A stretch of DNA of 64,000 nucleotides from Vibrio harveyi NBRC 15634 = ATCC 14126 = KCTC 12724 (GTDB lineage Bacteria > Pseudomonadota > Gammaproteobacteria > Enterobacterales > Vibrionaceae), in NCBI RefSeq assembly GCF_001591145.1, contig NZ_BCUF01000012.1:48922-112921 (forward strand). The letters run 5' to 3'. Below, piece by piece: positions 12,147-23,279 of the stretch. The position numbers and the translations under genes are program-made. Every line of letters starts with the position of its first letter. Position 1 is the stretch's first letter. The notes below the pieces were generated by a model that was not told the DNA's origin, ran no database searches, and was given only the letters and a program-made list of their open reading frames with translations.

Positions 12147-13343
12147 CTAAACCTTATAAGCGCAAATTAAAATGTTTCGAGGTGTGACTGATTTAGCGCA
12201 AAACTCTGCCAATCTAACACGATAACCACGTTCTTCAAGATAAAGTGCTTTGTCCAAAGCAAGCCAAATCTCCAACGGTCGTTGAAACATCAACTGAACC
12301 AAGCTCAAACGCTCCATTTGCCAAAAGCGCTTCTCGCCTAACTTTTCGAAATGTTCGAATTCGATTTGGTCAGAGAGATCGATACCTTTCTGGTCCGCTG
12401 CCCAACGACACAAAGATTCAAATCCTTCACTTAATTGCGACTTACGCACACTTGGAACTGGTTGGTACTCTTTCATGCCCAACGCTTGTCGTGTGATCAA
12501 ATCAAACCCAAGACGAAACACCATTTCCTGCTGACGATGACGTCGCACACGTTCTCCGCCCGTTACTGTTTGTTGTAACGGAATACGCAGTTCTTGCTTA
12601 GACAATGAGAGAGAAGAAGCCCTGCCCTGCGTCGACATCGGCTGATACTGCTCAGACTGAATCAGATGGTAACAACAAGGTGAGATTGTCATCGCAGCAA
12701 TCCCATTCTCGCTTCCATACTGCATTAAGCGAACATGGAGATCACCACAAGCATGAAGTGCTACCGCGTGTTGCGTCGGTTTAAATACCGCTCTCGCTTT
12801 GCTATCGAACGCATCGCCTTGAATAAACGTCATCTTCCAATGGTGTTCATTCGCCGCTTGTTGCCCTGAATCACACAGCGCTTGCTGGTATTCAAAACTA
12901 GTAACAGGTTGATCGGTTTGCGTTGTCAGGATTCGTCCCAAATACCCTTTACCTGAACACCACTCAAGCCATTCTTCACCGTGATGATGTTGAATCGCCG
13001 CTTCGCCCATCGAGCTAATTTGCTCTAACTTACGACCAGGGATGCCGTTATCTAAACCACGGACAAGTTCCAAACCCTTTAAATCTAGTGGCTCTAAAAA
13101 AGTGAGTTCTGCGAGTTGTTCAAGTTCAGGCAAAAACGGACTGAGTGCTTTTAGCGCAAGTTCTGGTTCCGCTTTATATTCTTCGATTTGAGAGGGACTA
13201 AGAGACGCTAACCATTGGCACAACTGAGGGTGTTGCTCTTGCCAAGGTAACGATACGTGAACGCTGCTTTTAAATGGCTCGAATCGCCACAAAGATTGGT
13301 TTTCGATTAAGCAGTCATTAATAAATTGAAATTGCGTTTTCAT
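12147..13343 (-). CDS. SAM-dependent methyltransferase, METTL25/RRNAD1-like
   Basis: The 398-residue protein has a class I methyltransferase core. EWLEWCSGKGYLGRIL (about residues 124-139) is the glycine-rich SAM loop, then FEYQQALCDSG binds the ribose, and VALHACGDLHVRLM is the acidic motif followed by ISPCCYHL. The CGKG..HACGDL..PCCYH combination is typical of the Methyltransf_32 family. The substrate is unknown. An excellent ribosome site (AGGGGGA) precedes the ATG. It appears monocistronic between ald and cysB. Confidence 0.8.
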   Translation of the reverse strand: MKTQFQFINDCLIENQSLWRFEPFKSSVHVSLPWQEQHPQLCQWLASLSPSQIEEYKAEPELALKALSPFLPELEQLAELTFLEPLDLKGLELVRGLDNGIPGRKLEQISSMGEAAIQHHHGEEWLEWCSGKGYLGRILTTQTDQPVTSFEYQQALCDSGQQAANEHHWKMTFIQGDAFDSKARAVFKPTQHAVALHACGDLHVRLMQYGSENGIAAMTISPCCYHLIQSEQYQPMSTQGRASSLSLSKQELRIPLQQTVTGGERVRRHRQQEMVFRLGFDLITRQALGMKEYQPVPSVRKSQLSEGFESLCRWAADQKGIDLSDQIEFEHFEKLGEKRFWQMERLSLVQLMFQRPLEIWLALDKALYLEERGYRVRLAEFCAKSVTPRNILICAYKV

Positions 13344-13396
13344 AGCTCCCCCTAAAACGAGCGCATTGTAGAGGGAATCGAAACATCAATGAAGTG

Positions 13397-14380
<984 letters not shown>

Positions 14381-14419
14381 TTACTCATTGATTGAGATAA
14401 TAACGTCATACTTATCTTG

Positions 14420-14437
14420 TCTACTCGCCCGAGTAGA
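14420..14437. promoter_or_regulatory. Inverted repeat upstream of cysB
   Basis: TCTACTCG-CC-CGAGTAGA lies about 50 bp upstream of the cysB start. LysR regulators often bind near their own promoter, so autoregulation is possible. The rest of the 339-bp gap (14372-14710) is A+T-rich with no gene that I can see. Confidence 0.35.
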
Positions 14438-14710
14438 TATAATGATTAGTTATAACGTGTTAGCAACTAAATGAACAGTAATTTCTAACTTATAGCTCAA
14501 ACTCATAGCGAATCGAACACCTTGATTAAATATGCATAGAGTTGAATTTTAAAAATTCGCTTTTTCTTACAGCTCACCGCATTCCGTGCTTAATTACGTC
14601 GGAAAACGTGTTTGGGGCAAAATAATCAAACAAATAGGGTGCCGAGAAAGATAAGATTCATGTATTCTTGAACGCTAGCCATACAAAAGTAAAAAAGCAG
14701 ACGCAAAGAT

Positions 14711-15475
14711 ATGAATACTGGTTTAATAATCGCTTTGGTAGTCATCCTACTGGTACTGATCCTTGGCTATAACATCATGTTGCAGTACAAGGTCAAAGTA
14801 GAGACAGCGAAAAGACAAGAGTCTGCTCGCTACGTGGCACTGATTGACGGTACAGAAGAGCTGATTGGACACGCTCATCATATTCCTTTCAGCAAGGACT
14901 TACTGTTATGTCTTAATAATCGCATTCTTGATGCGCTTGAAAGCATGCGTGACCTCGATCCGAAGAACAAACAACTTGTTCAGCGCGTCGAGAACATGAA
15001 ACAGCAGATTGCCCAACTGAATGAGAGCAATCAAAGCGGCGAAAGCACGACGTTTAAAATGCCAAGCAGCGACAAGCAAGCTATCTTGATGCTGAAACTG
15101 GTAAAACGCCTGCGTGACACCGTTCGTAACGAGCACAACAAAGGTCGACTCGATACACAAACTTATGTGACTGAAAACGCGCGTCTGGAAACCATGCAGA
15201 TTCGTATTAACATCGAAAACGTCATTAAGCGTGCAAACGATTCGATTGCTCGTGGTCAGCCTGGTACCGCTCTGCAATTGCTTCGCAAAGGTATTGATGC
15301 TCTGAGCACAAAAAATGATGCTTACTCAGTTCAAGCAAAACAAAAGCTTGAAGAAATGCTTGGTGATCTTGATAAGAAACGCCAGGACAAGAACGACGCA
15401 GAAATGCAGCAAATTGCCGATAAAGAGCGTGACAGCGATATGGATGCGCTCTTCGGTGAAAAGAAAAAGTGGTAA
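14711..15475 (+). CDS. Membrane-anchored coiled-coil protein of unknown function
   Basis: The 254-residue protein has one N-terminal membrane helix (GLIIALVVILLVLILGYNIML, residues 4-24). The remainder is highly charged and helical, with extended coiled-coil stretches (about 85-110 and 150-250). It resembles Vibrio proteins loosely labelled DNA-repair ATPase, but I see no Walker motif, so that label is unsupported. It is probably a bitopic inner-membrane protein with a cytoplasmic coil. It has its own terminator. Confidence 0.7.
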   Translation: MNTGLIIALVVILLVLILGYNIMLQYKVKVETAKRQESARYVALIDGTEELIGHAHHIPFSKDLLLCLNNRILDALESMRDLDPKNKQLVQRVENMKQQIAQLNESNQSGESTTFKMPSSDKQAILMLKLVKRLRDTVRNEHNKGRLDTQTYVTENARLETMQIRINIENVIKRANDSIARGQPGTALQLLRKGIDALSTKNDAYSVQAKQKLEEMLGDLDKKRQDKNDAEMQQIADKERDSDMDALFGEKKKW

Positions 15476-15506
15476 ACTCTCCACAAACTTTCCGCCCTAT
15501 CCGATT

Positions 15507-15531
15507 AAAGGCTGCGTTTGCAGCCTTTTTT
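15507..15531 (+). terminator. Terminator between the coiled-coil gene and miaE
   Basis: AAAGGCTGC / GCAGCCTTT with a 4-nt loop is followed by T residues. Confidence 0.8.
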
Positions 15532-15601
15532 GTGTCTTATTACTCTGAAAATGACACAGGCTGGATAACCCAAATTTGAATGTAAAGTGCTAAAAATTAA
15601 A

Positions 15602-16381
15602 ATGATGAATCTCGACGCCTATCAGGATCTTCTTGCTCCAATTAATCAATTCTTGCAGTGCAGCACCCCAGATGAGTGGGTTGAAGAAGCAAAGAAGCCG
15701 GAAAACCTTCAAACCATTTTATTAGACCATCTACTGTGTGAGCTGAAAGCGGGTCAGTCTGCGATGTTCTTGATCCGTAAATACGCCGTAGACAAAGCAA
15801 GTTCACACGCCCTGCTCGACTGGTTTAAACCCTACGAAGATTTCGCTTACCGCAAAACGGGGTCATTAGAGACACTAAAAGGTAAGAGCAATATTTCTAA
15901 AGCCATCATCGCTAAGTCTGATTCACCATACAGTCAGGATCTGATCGATAAGATGGTTCTGCTGATCAAAGAAGAGTTGCACCACTTCTACCAAGTGCTC
16001 GAAATCATGGAAAGCCGTGGCATTGAGTACCAGAACATTCCAGCAAGCCGCTACGCAAAAACCTTAATTTCACACATGAAAACGCATGAACCAGAAACCT
16101 TGATTGATAAGCTCATCATCGGTGCTTACATCGAAGCGCGTTCGTGTGAGCGTTTCGCTAAACTGGCTCCGCATATGGATGAAGATATTGCCAAGTTTTA
16201 TGTTTCTTTGCTGCGTTCAGAGGCGCGTCATTATCAGGATTATTTGATTCTGGCAGAGCAAATCGCGGGTAAAGATATTAGCGAGCGCGTGGCAGAGTTT
16301 GGTCGTATCGAAGCCGAGCTGATTTCAACTCCAGACGACGATTTTAAGTTTCACAGTGGTGTGCCTGTACTAGCAGCTTAA
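15602..16381 (+). CDS. miaE: tRNA-(ms2io6A37) hydroxylase MiaE
   Basis: This ferritin-like diiron monooxygenase hydroxylates the isopentenyl group of ms2i6A37 in tRNA. The helical bundle carries the family ligand motifs: LLCELKAGQSA, IKEELHHFYQ, AYIEARSCERF and SEARHYQDY supply the E and EXXH residues. The length, about 259 residues, is normal. The start is uncertain: GTG 15587, ATG 15602 and ATG 15605 are in frame and none has a strong ribosome site. Confidence 0.92.
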   Translation: MMNLDAYQDLLAPINQFLQCSTPDEWVEEAKKPENLQTILLDHLLCELKAGQSAMFLIRKYAVDKASSHALLDWFKPYEDFAYRKTGSLETLKGKSNISKAIIAKSDSPYSQDLIDKMVLLIKEELHHFYQVLEIMESRGIEYQNIPASRYAKTLISHMKTHEPETLIDKLIIGAYIEARSCERFAKLAPHMDEDIAKFYVSLLRSEARHYQDYLILAEQIAGKDISERVAEFGRIEAELISTPDDDFKFHSGVPVLAA

Positions 16382-16404
16382 GTTGCGAACCTGAAGTAAA
16401 TAGC

Positions 16405-16433
16405 AAAAAGCCGGACATCACATCCGGCTTTTC
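16405..16433 (+). terminator. Terminator of miaE
   Basis: AAAAGCCGGA / TCCGGCTTTT with a 7-nt loop, followed by TCT. Confidence 0.8.
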
Positions 16434-16477
16434 TGTATCTGGTTCGGCACTTGCTGTAACTCAGTGTTCCATAGACA

Positions 16478-16560
16478 TTCCCGAATGCGCCCTTTCGTCG
16501 CTTTTGGAAATGACATTATGTTGCGTTAGCAATTCTAACGTCGTCATCCTCAAGAGTGAG
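16478..16560. repeat. Diverged copy of a dispersed Vibrio intergenic repeat
   Basis: The stretch ATTCCCGAATGCGCCC..TTTCGTCGCTTTTGG parallels 63764-63800, and GTCGTCATCC..GTGAGGGACTAAC parallels the later part of that element. It fills the gap between convergent miaE and the YdjM-like gene. Confidence 0.5.
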
Positions 16561-16595
16561 GGACTAACGAGTTGGGGAGCTCTTTTACTCGCCAA

Positions 16596-17624
16596 CTAAG
16601 AACGTGCGTTCAGCTCCATACGTTGTAAATTCGCATCAATGGTTTGATCGCCTTTCAGCCTTTCCCACAGCTGCCCTAACAAATCTAAGCTTCGCTCACT
16701 TGGGTAACGTTGTGTCGATTCCAACAACTGCCATTCCCCGCTTTGGCTCTTCTCGGCGAAAACAAACTCAAAGGAAAGATTGTTAGACATACCTAATCGT
16801 AAATCAGTCACAATCAATGCATCATTCTCTACACGGTAGTTAAGGTAGTTGTGTGAAAACGCCTGAAGCCCTTTTAACGTATCCGGTTTGTCCTCTAGTG
16901 GCCAACTGCCTAGAGGATGTGAGACAAAATCAATGCGTTCGCTATTGTCGAAAACTGATGCCAAACCTTCCCAATATTTACCATCACCCATCACGACCAC
17001 ACGCCAAAGCAGAGTATTAAATGGTGTCGGTGTAATCAGCACCTGTTGATTTGGTAGGCTCTGCGTCATTAAGTTTTGCTCCACTCGGGAAGCAATGATC
17101 TGCTGTGAAGCGTAACCCCACCCCAGATAAAGTGTCGAGATCAGCACAACCGCTTGGCACCACTGTCCACCACGCGATTTAGAAAACAGAGCGACACCAA
17201 TTGCGACCAGTAGAGGTAAGGTGTAAAGCGGATCAATGATGAAGACGTTCCGTAGCTCAAAATAGCCCTCAAAAGGCCATATTAACTGGGTGCCGTAGGT
17301 TGTCATCGCATCCAATAAAGTGTGCGTAACCAAGACACTCACAGTCAGAAAAAATACTCGAGACAACGTCCAGAATGTGTCTGGTCTCCATCGACAGTAC
17401 AGCCAAGAAATCAGCAACGCGAAAGGAGGTAAAACAAGTAAAGAGTGAGAGAATCCACGGTGCTTAATCGTATTTTGGACTGCATCACCATAATCAAGGA
17501 TCACATCTAGGTCAGGCAAGGTTCCGAGCGCTGCGCCCGTTAATAACACTTTCGCATTGCAGCGTTTGCCGGCTATTGCACCTGCAACCGTTGCCCCTAA
17601 TGCTGCTTGAGTAATTGAGTCCAT
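16596..17624 (-). CDS. YdjM/YbcI-type inner-membrane metal-dependent hydrolase family protein
   Basis: The 342-residue protein begins MDSITQAALGATVAGAIAG and has the conserved LGTLPDLDVIL, HRGFSHSLLVLPP and THTLLDAMTTYGTQLIWPF motifs of the DUF457/YdjM family, whose His and Asp residues suggest a membrane-embedded metal hydrolase. About four to five membrane helices lie in residues 1-180, followed by a soluble C-terminal domain of about 150 residues. The family is LexA-regulated in E. coli (ydjM), but I saw no clear SOS box here. Its substrate is unknown. Confidence 0.8.
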   Translation of the reverse strand: MDSITQAALGATVAGAIAGKRCNAKVLLTGAALGTLPDLDVILDYGDAVQNTIKHRGFSHSLLVLPPFALLISWLYCRWRPDTFWTLSRVFFLTVSVLVTHTLLDAMTTYGTQLIWPFEGYFELRNVFIIDPLYTLPLLVAIGVALFSKSRGGQWCQAVVLISTLYLGWGYASQQIIASRVEQNLMTQSLPNQQVLITPTPFNTLLWRVVVMGDGKYWEGLASVFDNSERIDFVSHPLGSWPLEDKPDTLKGLQAFSHNYLNYRVENDALIVTDLRLGMSNNLSFEFVFAEKSQSGEWQLLESTQRYPSERSLDLLGQLWERLKGDQTIDANLQRMELNARS

Positions 17625-17787
17625 ACTGGCTATCTAAACCTATTCATGACAAAGATTGATTAAGCCGAAAACTAAAACGCATTCCGATAGGAGTCAAACA
17701 ACTCGCCTTATTTCACTCTCTTATTTACTTACTTTTACACAATAGAAGTCGATCAAATGTCGAGATAGGATTGAGCATCACCTTGGG

Positions 17788-18039
17788 CTAGTTTGGCACC
17801 TCAGTGCTGGCAATCTTCTTTAACAGCGTTTCTCTTCGAAGCTCCAAGATCTCATCAATGAGTTTTTCTTTCGCATCGATACCGAAATGCTGAGCATAGT
17901 TTTTCACTTTCTCAATTTCGTCTGGCTGGAGACGGTAGACCTCTTTCTTTAAAAGAACTTCTGCTTCGCTTTTGATACAGCCTTGGTGTTGAAGCAACTT
18001 AATGATGATTTCATCCGTTGGGTTTACAGCTTTTACCAT
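17788..18039 (-). CDS. Small conserved-looking cytoplasmic protein, unknown
   Basis: The 83-residue protein is charged and predicted helical, without membrane segments or cysteine motifs. GAGAATC precedes the ATG. I do not recognise the family. It stands alone between the YdjM-like gene and the collagenase gene. Confidence 0.5.
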   Translation of the reverse strand: MVKAVNPTDEIIIKLLQHQGCIKSEAEVLLKKEVYRLQPDEIEKVKNYAQHFGIDAKEKLIDEILELRRETLLKKIASTEVPN

Positions 18040-18354
18040 GATTCTCTAATCTTCAGGTTGAGTGTTGAGCCATTTAGCTCGCTCATTTAAGTCGCACAAC
18101 TTATAGCCCAAACATGACAACTTTATTGCAGCATCACGTCATAAAATAGCAAAACATGATTTACCGCACATTGGTTTAAATGATTGTTTTTAATCATCAT
18201 AACTAGACAATCGATATAGCTAGACAAGCAATGTCAGCTGCTCGTAGAGGATATAAAGAGATATCGATAGTAACAGAAGCAGACAAAGTAAACGTACATC
18301 GCAGAACCACTCACCTACTCTGCCGAAGAAATATAGAAGCTCAGAATCTTGATA

Positions 18355-18386
18355 CGAAAAAGCCGGACAACTACGTCCGGCTTTGG
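18355..18386 (-). terminator. Terminator downstream of the collagenase gene
   Basis: The stem AAAGCCGGAC / GTCCGGCTTT ends in a T tract on the minus strand. It lies about 100 bp after the collagenase stop, with a dispersed repeat in between. Confidence 0.7.
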
Positions 18387-18417
18387 CTTAATTTAAAGTG
18401 ACTAGATCGCTAAATCG

Positions 18418-18480
18418 CCGCCGCGTCTACAAACCAAGTCATTCTCACTGAACCTAGCATCTCAAGGTTACTTGGGTATA
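18418..18480. repeat. Dispersed 60-bp repeat, copy 1
   Basis: The stretch CCGCCGCGTCTACAAACC, AAGTCATTCTCACT, then CAAGGTTACTTGGGTATAG recurs with few changes at 32183-32247. It sits between the collagenase stop and its terminator. The rest of 18040-18482 shows no gene. Confidence 0.75.
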
Positions 18481-18482
18481 GT

Positions 18483-20933
18483 TCAGTAAAAATATACCAG
18501 CATCTCGACATCATCCCCTTGCTGCTTAGCATTTAATGAGAAATGCAAGTAACCAGCGTCGGTAACTGGAATTTGCAGATATTCATTGCTGCCCCAGTAG
18601 TTTGATGCATATTCGTGCTGTTCTACTGTCGGCCAGTACGCTTGGCTAGCGTAGAGGTCAACATTGCCATTTTCGTCATTGTTGTTTTTATCACTTAACC
18701 ATACGCGAACTTCTTTTACGCCTTGCGGAACATATACCGCAGCGTAACGTTGTTGATGCACGGTTAAGGTCTTTGCCTGGCCAGATTCCAACACTACAGG
18801 CGCCAAATCATCTTGTTCTTGTGTTGGGGGTGTTTGTGTTTCTGTCTCTAACGTCGCAACCAGAGTCACAGCATTAAATTCAGTACGACCAGCAATACTG
18901 ATGTAGTATCGACCAGGTTTAATGTAACCAGAAGGTTCGGTCTCCAAGGTGACGACCTCATTACTACCATCTGCGTACTGGCTGAATTCAAAATCGTAGT
19001 AATGCGCTTCTTTCTCAAAGCTCATGTAAAGGTCTGCATCACCTTGATTCTCACCTTGCAACGCGACTTCAAAGTGTGTGCTCTTCTCTGGAACGTCAAC
19101 ATAGAACAATTGCTCACTGTATGCTTCCCCACTAATTACCACGCTTTGGTTGGTCGCTAGCGCCGTGACTTGATCAGAAGGGTCTGTCGGCTCGTCTGGC
19201 TTGGTATCTGGATTTGGGTCTGGCTGCTCTGGTTGGTTAGCAACAGAATCTAACCAGCGGTCAAACTCGCCGTTGTATTGCTGACCTAATACCTGCACTT
19301 GCTGCGCCCATTGCTTAAACTCACCAGTACGCGAAAGCGCCAGCAGAGTGTCTACTTCCTGAGGGTGCTCTTCCAACATAAAACGTACGGCTAGGTAACC
19401 CCAGCGATAAATACGGTTGGAATCATGAGAGTAAGTGGTTGCAAACACATCCGACAAACTCATCTTTCCATTGTCAATCAAACCAATCGCTGCGTCATAG
19501 CCTTGTTTGTAATGCATGTATTCAGCGAAACCTTCTAACCACCAAACAACATAGCCATGTGCCAAGTTTTCGCTAAACGAACCGTATTGGTTGAATCTCG
19601 CATCCAGATAATGGGTGTACTCATGCTCTAGATTGAGAATAGAAAGCTCATCACCATTGGCGTAACGATAAGCGACAAAGCGCGCCACATTGCCGGCTTC
19701 TGATGGGTTACCTTCTAGGTACTGTCCACCATTATCAGTTGTGTTGCCAAATAAGAAAGATGAATAATCTACGTAGCTGCCATTATTAGCAAACACCGCC
19801 ACTTCTACCCGTTCGTTATGGTCATCTGCCACTGGCTGATTCCCGGTATTCGCAACTTGGTGAAAGTCCACTTCTTTGGCAGAAAGTACGTCACATGCTT
19901 CTATCGCCTGAGCTTGGGTCAGATCTTGTGAGCGAATAATTGCAGGACCATCACACTCATGACGATTCGGTAAAACACGCGCAGCTAAATCATGTTTTGC
20001 TTGGTCTAAATCGAGACCATTCAACCCTTCCGGCGCGTAATAGCTCATCATCTCAACTGCCGCTAACCAAAGTTTGTCGTGTTTGCTACCCAACGGGTTT
20101 TGCACCATCACTTGCTGCATTACACGTAGTGCTTTTTCTTTAGTCGCTTTATCCGGACTTGCTAGCAAACGACCAGTTTCACGTACCGCGTTGTACACGA
20201 GGAAGCTAGCATCAGTATCAAGCGCCCAAGCGTTATCACGAGCAAAGGCAGCTAAGGTATCGATGTGCTGTGTGTGACTTGCCATGTAACGATAAAAATC
20301 ATCCTTCGACGCATGCCCTGCCATGGCACGGAATAGATTGTTCAGCCCAGCCACCCACTGCGTATCTTTTGCCGTCTCACGATTAAAGTGACGAAGAGCA
20401 GTGAGCTGAGCATCCATGGTCAACGGTAATTGTCTTACGTTGTCGACCATTAAGGTCAAACTCTTCATCGCACCCACTTGTTCGCGACCTTGATCAAGCG
20501 CGTGTGGGTTAGCAAGAAACGCATTTATTGACTGCGCAAAGCGTTGGCTCAGAGCTTGAGAGAAATTCGGTTGCTGCGCGTTATAGCGCACATAGTAAGC
20601 AGCACGCACAAATTCACCCAAGTTTTCTAACTTACGCGCTTGCTCGGCGTCACCTCGATAACGAGTAATTTCTTGATTTAATACAGTTTGAATGCGACTC
20701 AAGCTCGCTTCGGTGTAAATATCATTTAGCGAGTCAGCAGGAGCAGAAAACCAAGAGCTGTAACAGTGATAGTCGGCAGCAGACACTGCGGAAGCAAGAT
20801 CAACCGCATGCTGAAGATCAGCAACATCACATTGTTCTTGGGCAAATGAGAAACTGGAAACACTGGCAAGCATGCAAGCTAGCGCCAAGCGATGACGTGG
20901 GAATAGACGTGTATGAGACATAACAACACTCAT
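18483..20933 (-). CDS. Secreted M9 microbial collagenase with two PPC domains
   Basis: The 816-residue protein has a signal peptide (cleavage after SFSFA, residue 31), an M9 N-terminal activator domain (about 35-330) and the zinc peptidase domain with HEYTH at 437-441 and the downstream glutamate in [12 protein letters not shown] (about 468-471). A Pro/Asp linker near 573-590 leads to two bacterial pre-peptidase C-terminal domains (about 592-690 and 705-816) that probably bind collagen or aid secretion. The size fits the ~90-kDa Vibrio collagenases. The start may be the ATG four codons in; neither start has a clear ribosome site. Confidence 0.93.
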   Translation of the reverse strand: MSVVMSHTRLFPRHRLALACMLASVSSFSFAQEQCDVADLQHAVDLASAVSAADYHCYSSWFSAPADSLNDIYTEASLSRIQTVLNQEITRYRGDAEQARKLENLGEFVRAAYYVRYNAQQPNFSQALSQRFAQSINAFLANPHALDQGREQVGAMKSLTLMVDNVRQLPLTMDAQLTALRHFNRETAKDTQWVAGLNNLFRAMAGHASKDDFYRYMASHTQHIDTLAAFARDNAWALDTDASFLVYNAVRETGRLLASPDKATKEKALRVMQQVMVQNPLGSKHDKLWLAAVEMMSYYAPEGLNGLDLDQAKHDLAARVLPNRHECDGPAIIRSQDLTQAQAIEACDVLSAKEVDFHQVANTGNQPVADDHNERVEVAVFANNGSYVDYSSFLFGNTTDNGGQYLEGNPSEAGNVARFVAYRYANGDELSILNLEHEYTHYLDARFNQYGSFSENLAHGYVVWWLEGFAEYMHYKQGYDAAIGLIDNGKMSLSDVFATTYSHDSNRIYRWGYLAVRFMLEEHPQEVDTLLALSRTGEFKQWAQQVQVLGQQYNGEFDRWLDSVANQPEQPDPNPDTKPDEPTDPSDQVTALATNQSVVISGEAYSEQLFYVDVPEKSTHFEVALQGENQGDADLYMSFEKEAHYYDFEFSQYADGSNEVVTLETEPSGYIKPGRYYISIAGRTEFNAVTLVATLETETQTPPTQEQDDLAPVVLESGQAKTLTVHQQRYAAVYVPQGVKEVRVWLSDKNNNDENGNVDLYASQAYWPTVEQHEYASNYWGSNEYLQIPVTDAGYLHFSLNAKQQGDDVEMLVYFY

Positions 20934-21076
20934 TAATTAGTTATATATTTGAGCGGTGATTTATATTCCCCTTGCACAACTAAGTGCAATTGGTAGCATA
21001 ATTTTTTATGAAGTTAGTTCAGAAATATTTAAACGAAAACGTTTTACAAAATATTGATAAACTTATGAATTCAAAT

Positions 21077-21112
21077 AAAAAAGCTTAGCAAGAATCCTCA
21101 CTGAGCTTTTTT
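21077..21112 (-). terminator. Terminator of the chemoreceptor gene
   Basis: AAAAAAGCTTAG pairs with CTGAGCTTTTTT (one G-T pair), giving T-rich flanks on both strands. Confidence 0.65.
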
Positions 21113-21130
21113 ACAGGTCGCAATCAGATT

Positions 21131-22771
21131 TTAAACTTTAAAATAAGCCACTTCTTGTTTGAGCTTATTAGAAAGTGCGTTCAGATTCTGGCTTGCGACG
21201 TCATTGTTTTTCATCGAGTCAATCGATTCTTTCGACATGCTGGAAATCTGATCCATCGCCACGACAAGCTCACTCACAACTTGAACTTGCTCTTCTGTGG
21301 CCGTCACAATATCACGCACTCGATCAAGGGAGTCCTGCGCTTGTTTCTCAATGCTAACCAATAAATGCGTCGCCTCTTCTGTGTTCCTTTGACAACTTTC
21401 CACTTGTGGTTGCGTGCTTTCCATCGCGTTCACACTTGCGACCGTCTGGGCTTGAACCTCTTTCAGCATCTTCTCAATCTGAGTAGTGGCTTCCCCCGTA
21501 CGCTTAGCGAGGTTTCTTACCTCATCAGCAACGACTGCAAAACCGCGTCCAGATTCACCCGCTCGCGCAGCTTCAATTGCAGCATTAAGTGCCAACAAGT
21601 TAGTTTGCTCAGAGATGTCACTGATCATATTCACGATGCCACCAATTTCACGCGTTTTTGTCTCAAGTGCCTTCACCTGCCCTACTGTGCCATTTACGGC
21701 TGCAGTAACGGATAACATTTGTTCTGCCACAGCAGCAATGCGTTCGCGACCATCACGAGCATTCTCTGATGTGTTAACTGAGTTTTGCTCCGATAAATTT
21801 ACGATCTTGGCTATCTCATCGATACTCGCATGCATGGTTTCTAATCTGATCGCCATTTGATCCGTAAGAGACGCTTGCTGTTGAGCAGTATCAAATACCG
21901 AACGAGAACCACGAGAGACTTCTTCGACTTGCTCTGCTAATTGCTCAGAAGCGCCACGAATATTGCTGACAATCGAGCTGAGCTTTTCTGACATCAAAGA
22001 CAGAGAATGCAAAATGCTGCCTTGTGCGCTGTCGCTATGATCTTGGGTTAACTCACCTTTTGCCATTGTTTGAATCGCGCGTTGCGCCTCAAATGGCTCG
22101 CCACCTAGAGAGCGTCGGAAGCTACGCTCAATAACAAAACCAACTAAGATTGAAATCAGCAAAGCGATCCCACTTAGAGCAAGCATTAAGCTTTGGAAGC
22201 CACTTGCTTGCTCTCGCGCTACTGGCGTCAATTTCTGGTTCAACGTTTCTTGGTAATCAATAAACTCGTTGATCACCTTTAGCCACATCGCAAAGTTAGG
22301 GCGGACTTGCTCCAAAAGTAAATCAGTGACTGGTTTGCCGTTTTCTTTTTTAACAATAACTTCTTGAACGAGAGGAAGTGTTTTCGCTTGGATGTCATCG
22401 ATACGTTGCAATATCTCACGTTCTTTAGCGGTAAAAGGAACATCACTTGCCATCATGCTTTGCATCTGTTGTTCAGACTCGCGATAAAACGCTTCCAGAC
22501 GTTTGATTTCCTCTTCAAAGGCGCGCATTTCTTCCACATTTCGCGCCATTGCAACATCTCGAATTGCAATCGCACGATCATGAACACTACCTCGATAGTT
22601 AATGGCATAGCGCTGCTTCACAGAGTTGACATCCGTAACCTCAGATAAGGTCATATCAATAAAGTTAACTTTCTGAATTCCGACAACCGTAAGTATCGCC
22701 ATAAGCGCCACTAATGTACCGAAGCCAAGCGCCAAACGGGTTCTCACTTTTAACTGAGCAAGGGACTGCAT
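21131..22771 (-). CDS. Methyl-accepting chemotaxis protein
   Basis: The 546-residue receptor has a first membrane helix at about residues 12-32 and a four-helix-bundle periplasmic sensor (about 33-190). A second helix follows (about 193-213), then a HAMP region and the signalling domain with the hairpin tip [21 protein letters not shown] and [15 protein letters not shown]. There is no C-terminal NWETF pentapeptide. I use the ATG at 22769-22771 because CAGGAGAACGA precedes it; the frame stays open 45 codons upstream without coding character. The ligand is unknown. Confidence 0.93.
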   Translation of the reverse strand: MQSLAQLKVRTRLALGFGTLVALMAILTVVGIQKVNFIDMTLSEVTDVNSVKQRYAINYRGSVHDRAIAIRDVAMARNVEEMRAFEEEIKRLEAFYRESEQQMQSMMASDVPFTAKEREILQRIDDIQAKTLPLVQEVIVKKENGKPVTDLLLEQVRPNFAMWLKVINEFIDYQETLNQKLTPVAREQASGFQSLMLALSGIALLISILVGFVIERSFRRSLGGEPFEAQRAIQTMAKGELTQDHSDSAQGSILHSLSLMSEKLSSIVSNIRGASEQLAEQVEEVSRGSRSVFDTAQQQASLTDQMAIRLETMHASIDEIAKIVNLSEQNSVNTSENARDGRERIAAVAEQMLSVTAAVNGTVGQVKALETKTREIGGIVNMISDISEQTNLLALNAAIEAARAGESGRGFAVVADEVRNLAKRTGEATTQIEKMLKEVQAQTVASVNAMESTQPQVESCQRNTEEATHLLVSIEKQAQDSLDRVRDIVTATEEQVQVVSELVVAMDQISSMSKESIDSMKNNDVASQNLNALSNKLKQEVAYFKV

Positions 22772-23279
22772 TTCGTTCTCCTGATAGCAAACGAGATAAG
22801 TGAGGCAACTTCGCTGGTTACCTCTCATTTTAATTTTGTGCGAAAGAGAGCAGACCTTGTCGTTCTGACAAAAATTCCAAACTAAATGAGAATTCATCAC
22901 AGGCATGTTCTATACGCTATCCCGATCACATATTTGAATTTGAATAAGCAGTGGAATCAGAAGGTTAAGTTCAATACTTTATTATGTGAAACAGAATGGT
23001 TTGCGGGATTATTACAACCTAACCTGTCAAGTTCTAATCGGTTGAATCAATAAAACCGATAGGTACCGTCGAACAATAAATACAAGGAATAATTTTTGTT
23101 TAACAAGTGCTTAATAAATGTCTGATTCGGTCTCCTCATATTTTCCAATTTCCACTTGGAATCTGGATCACAACTCATCAACAAATTCGGTCAAAAGATA
23201 ATCTGTCATCCATATTTAACGTGCTAGTCATATTTATAAATAAGAATTATTGCTCTAACACAACTTATGGATAAACAAG
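22772..23279. other. Gene-free region between the chemoreceptor and sphingomyelinase genes
   Basis: It is A+T-rich and carries the control regions of two divergent genes. The only structure I see is the hairpin ATCGGTT / AACCGAT at 23037-23060, without a T tract. Confidence 0.5.

Noticed and set aside
14711..15475. DNA-repair ATPase label for the coiled-coil gene
   Set aside because: No Walker A or B motif is present; only a membrane anchor and coiled coil can be seen.
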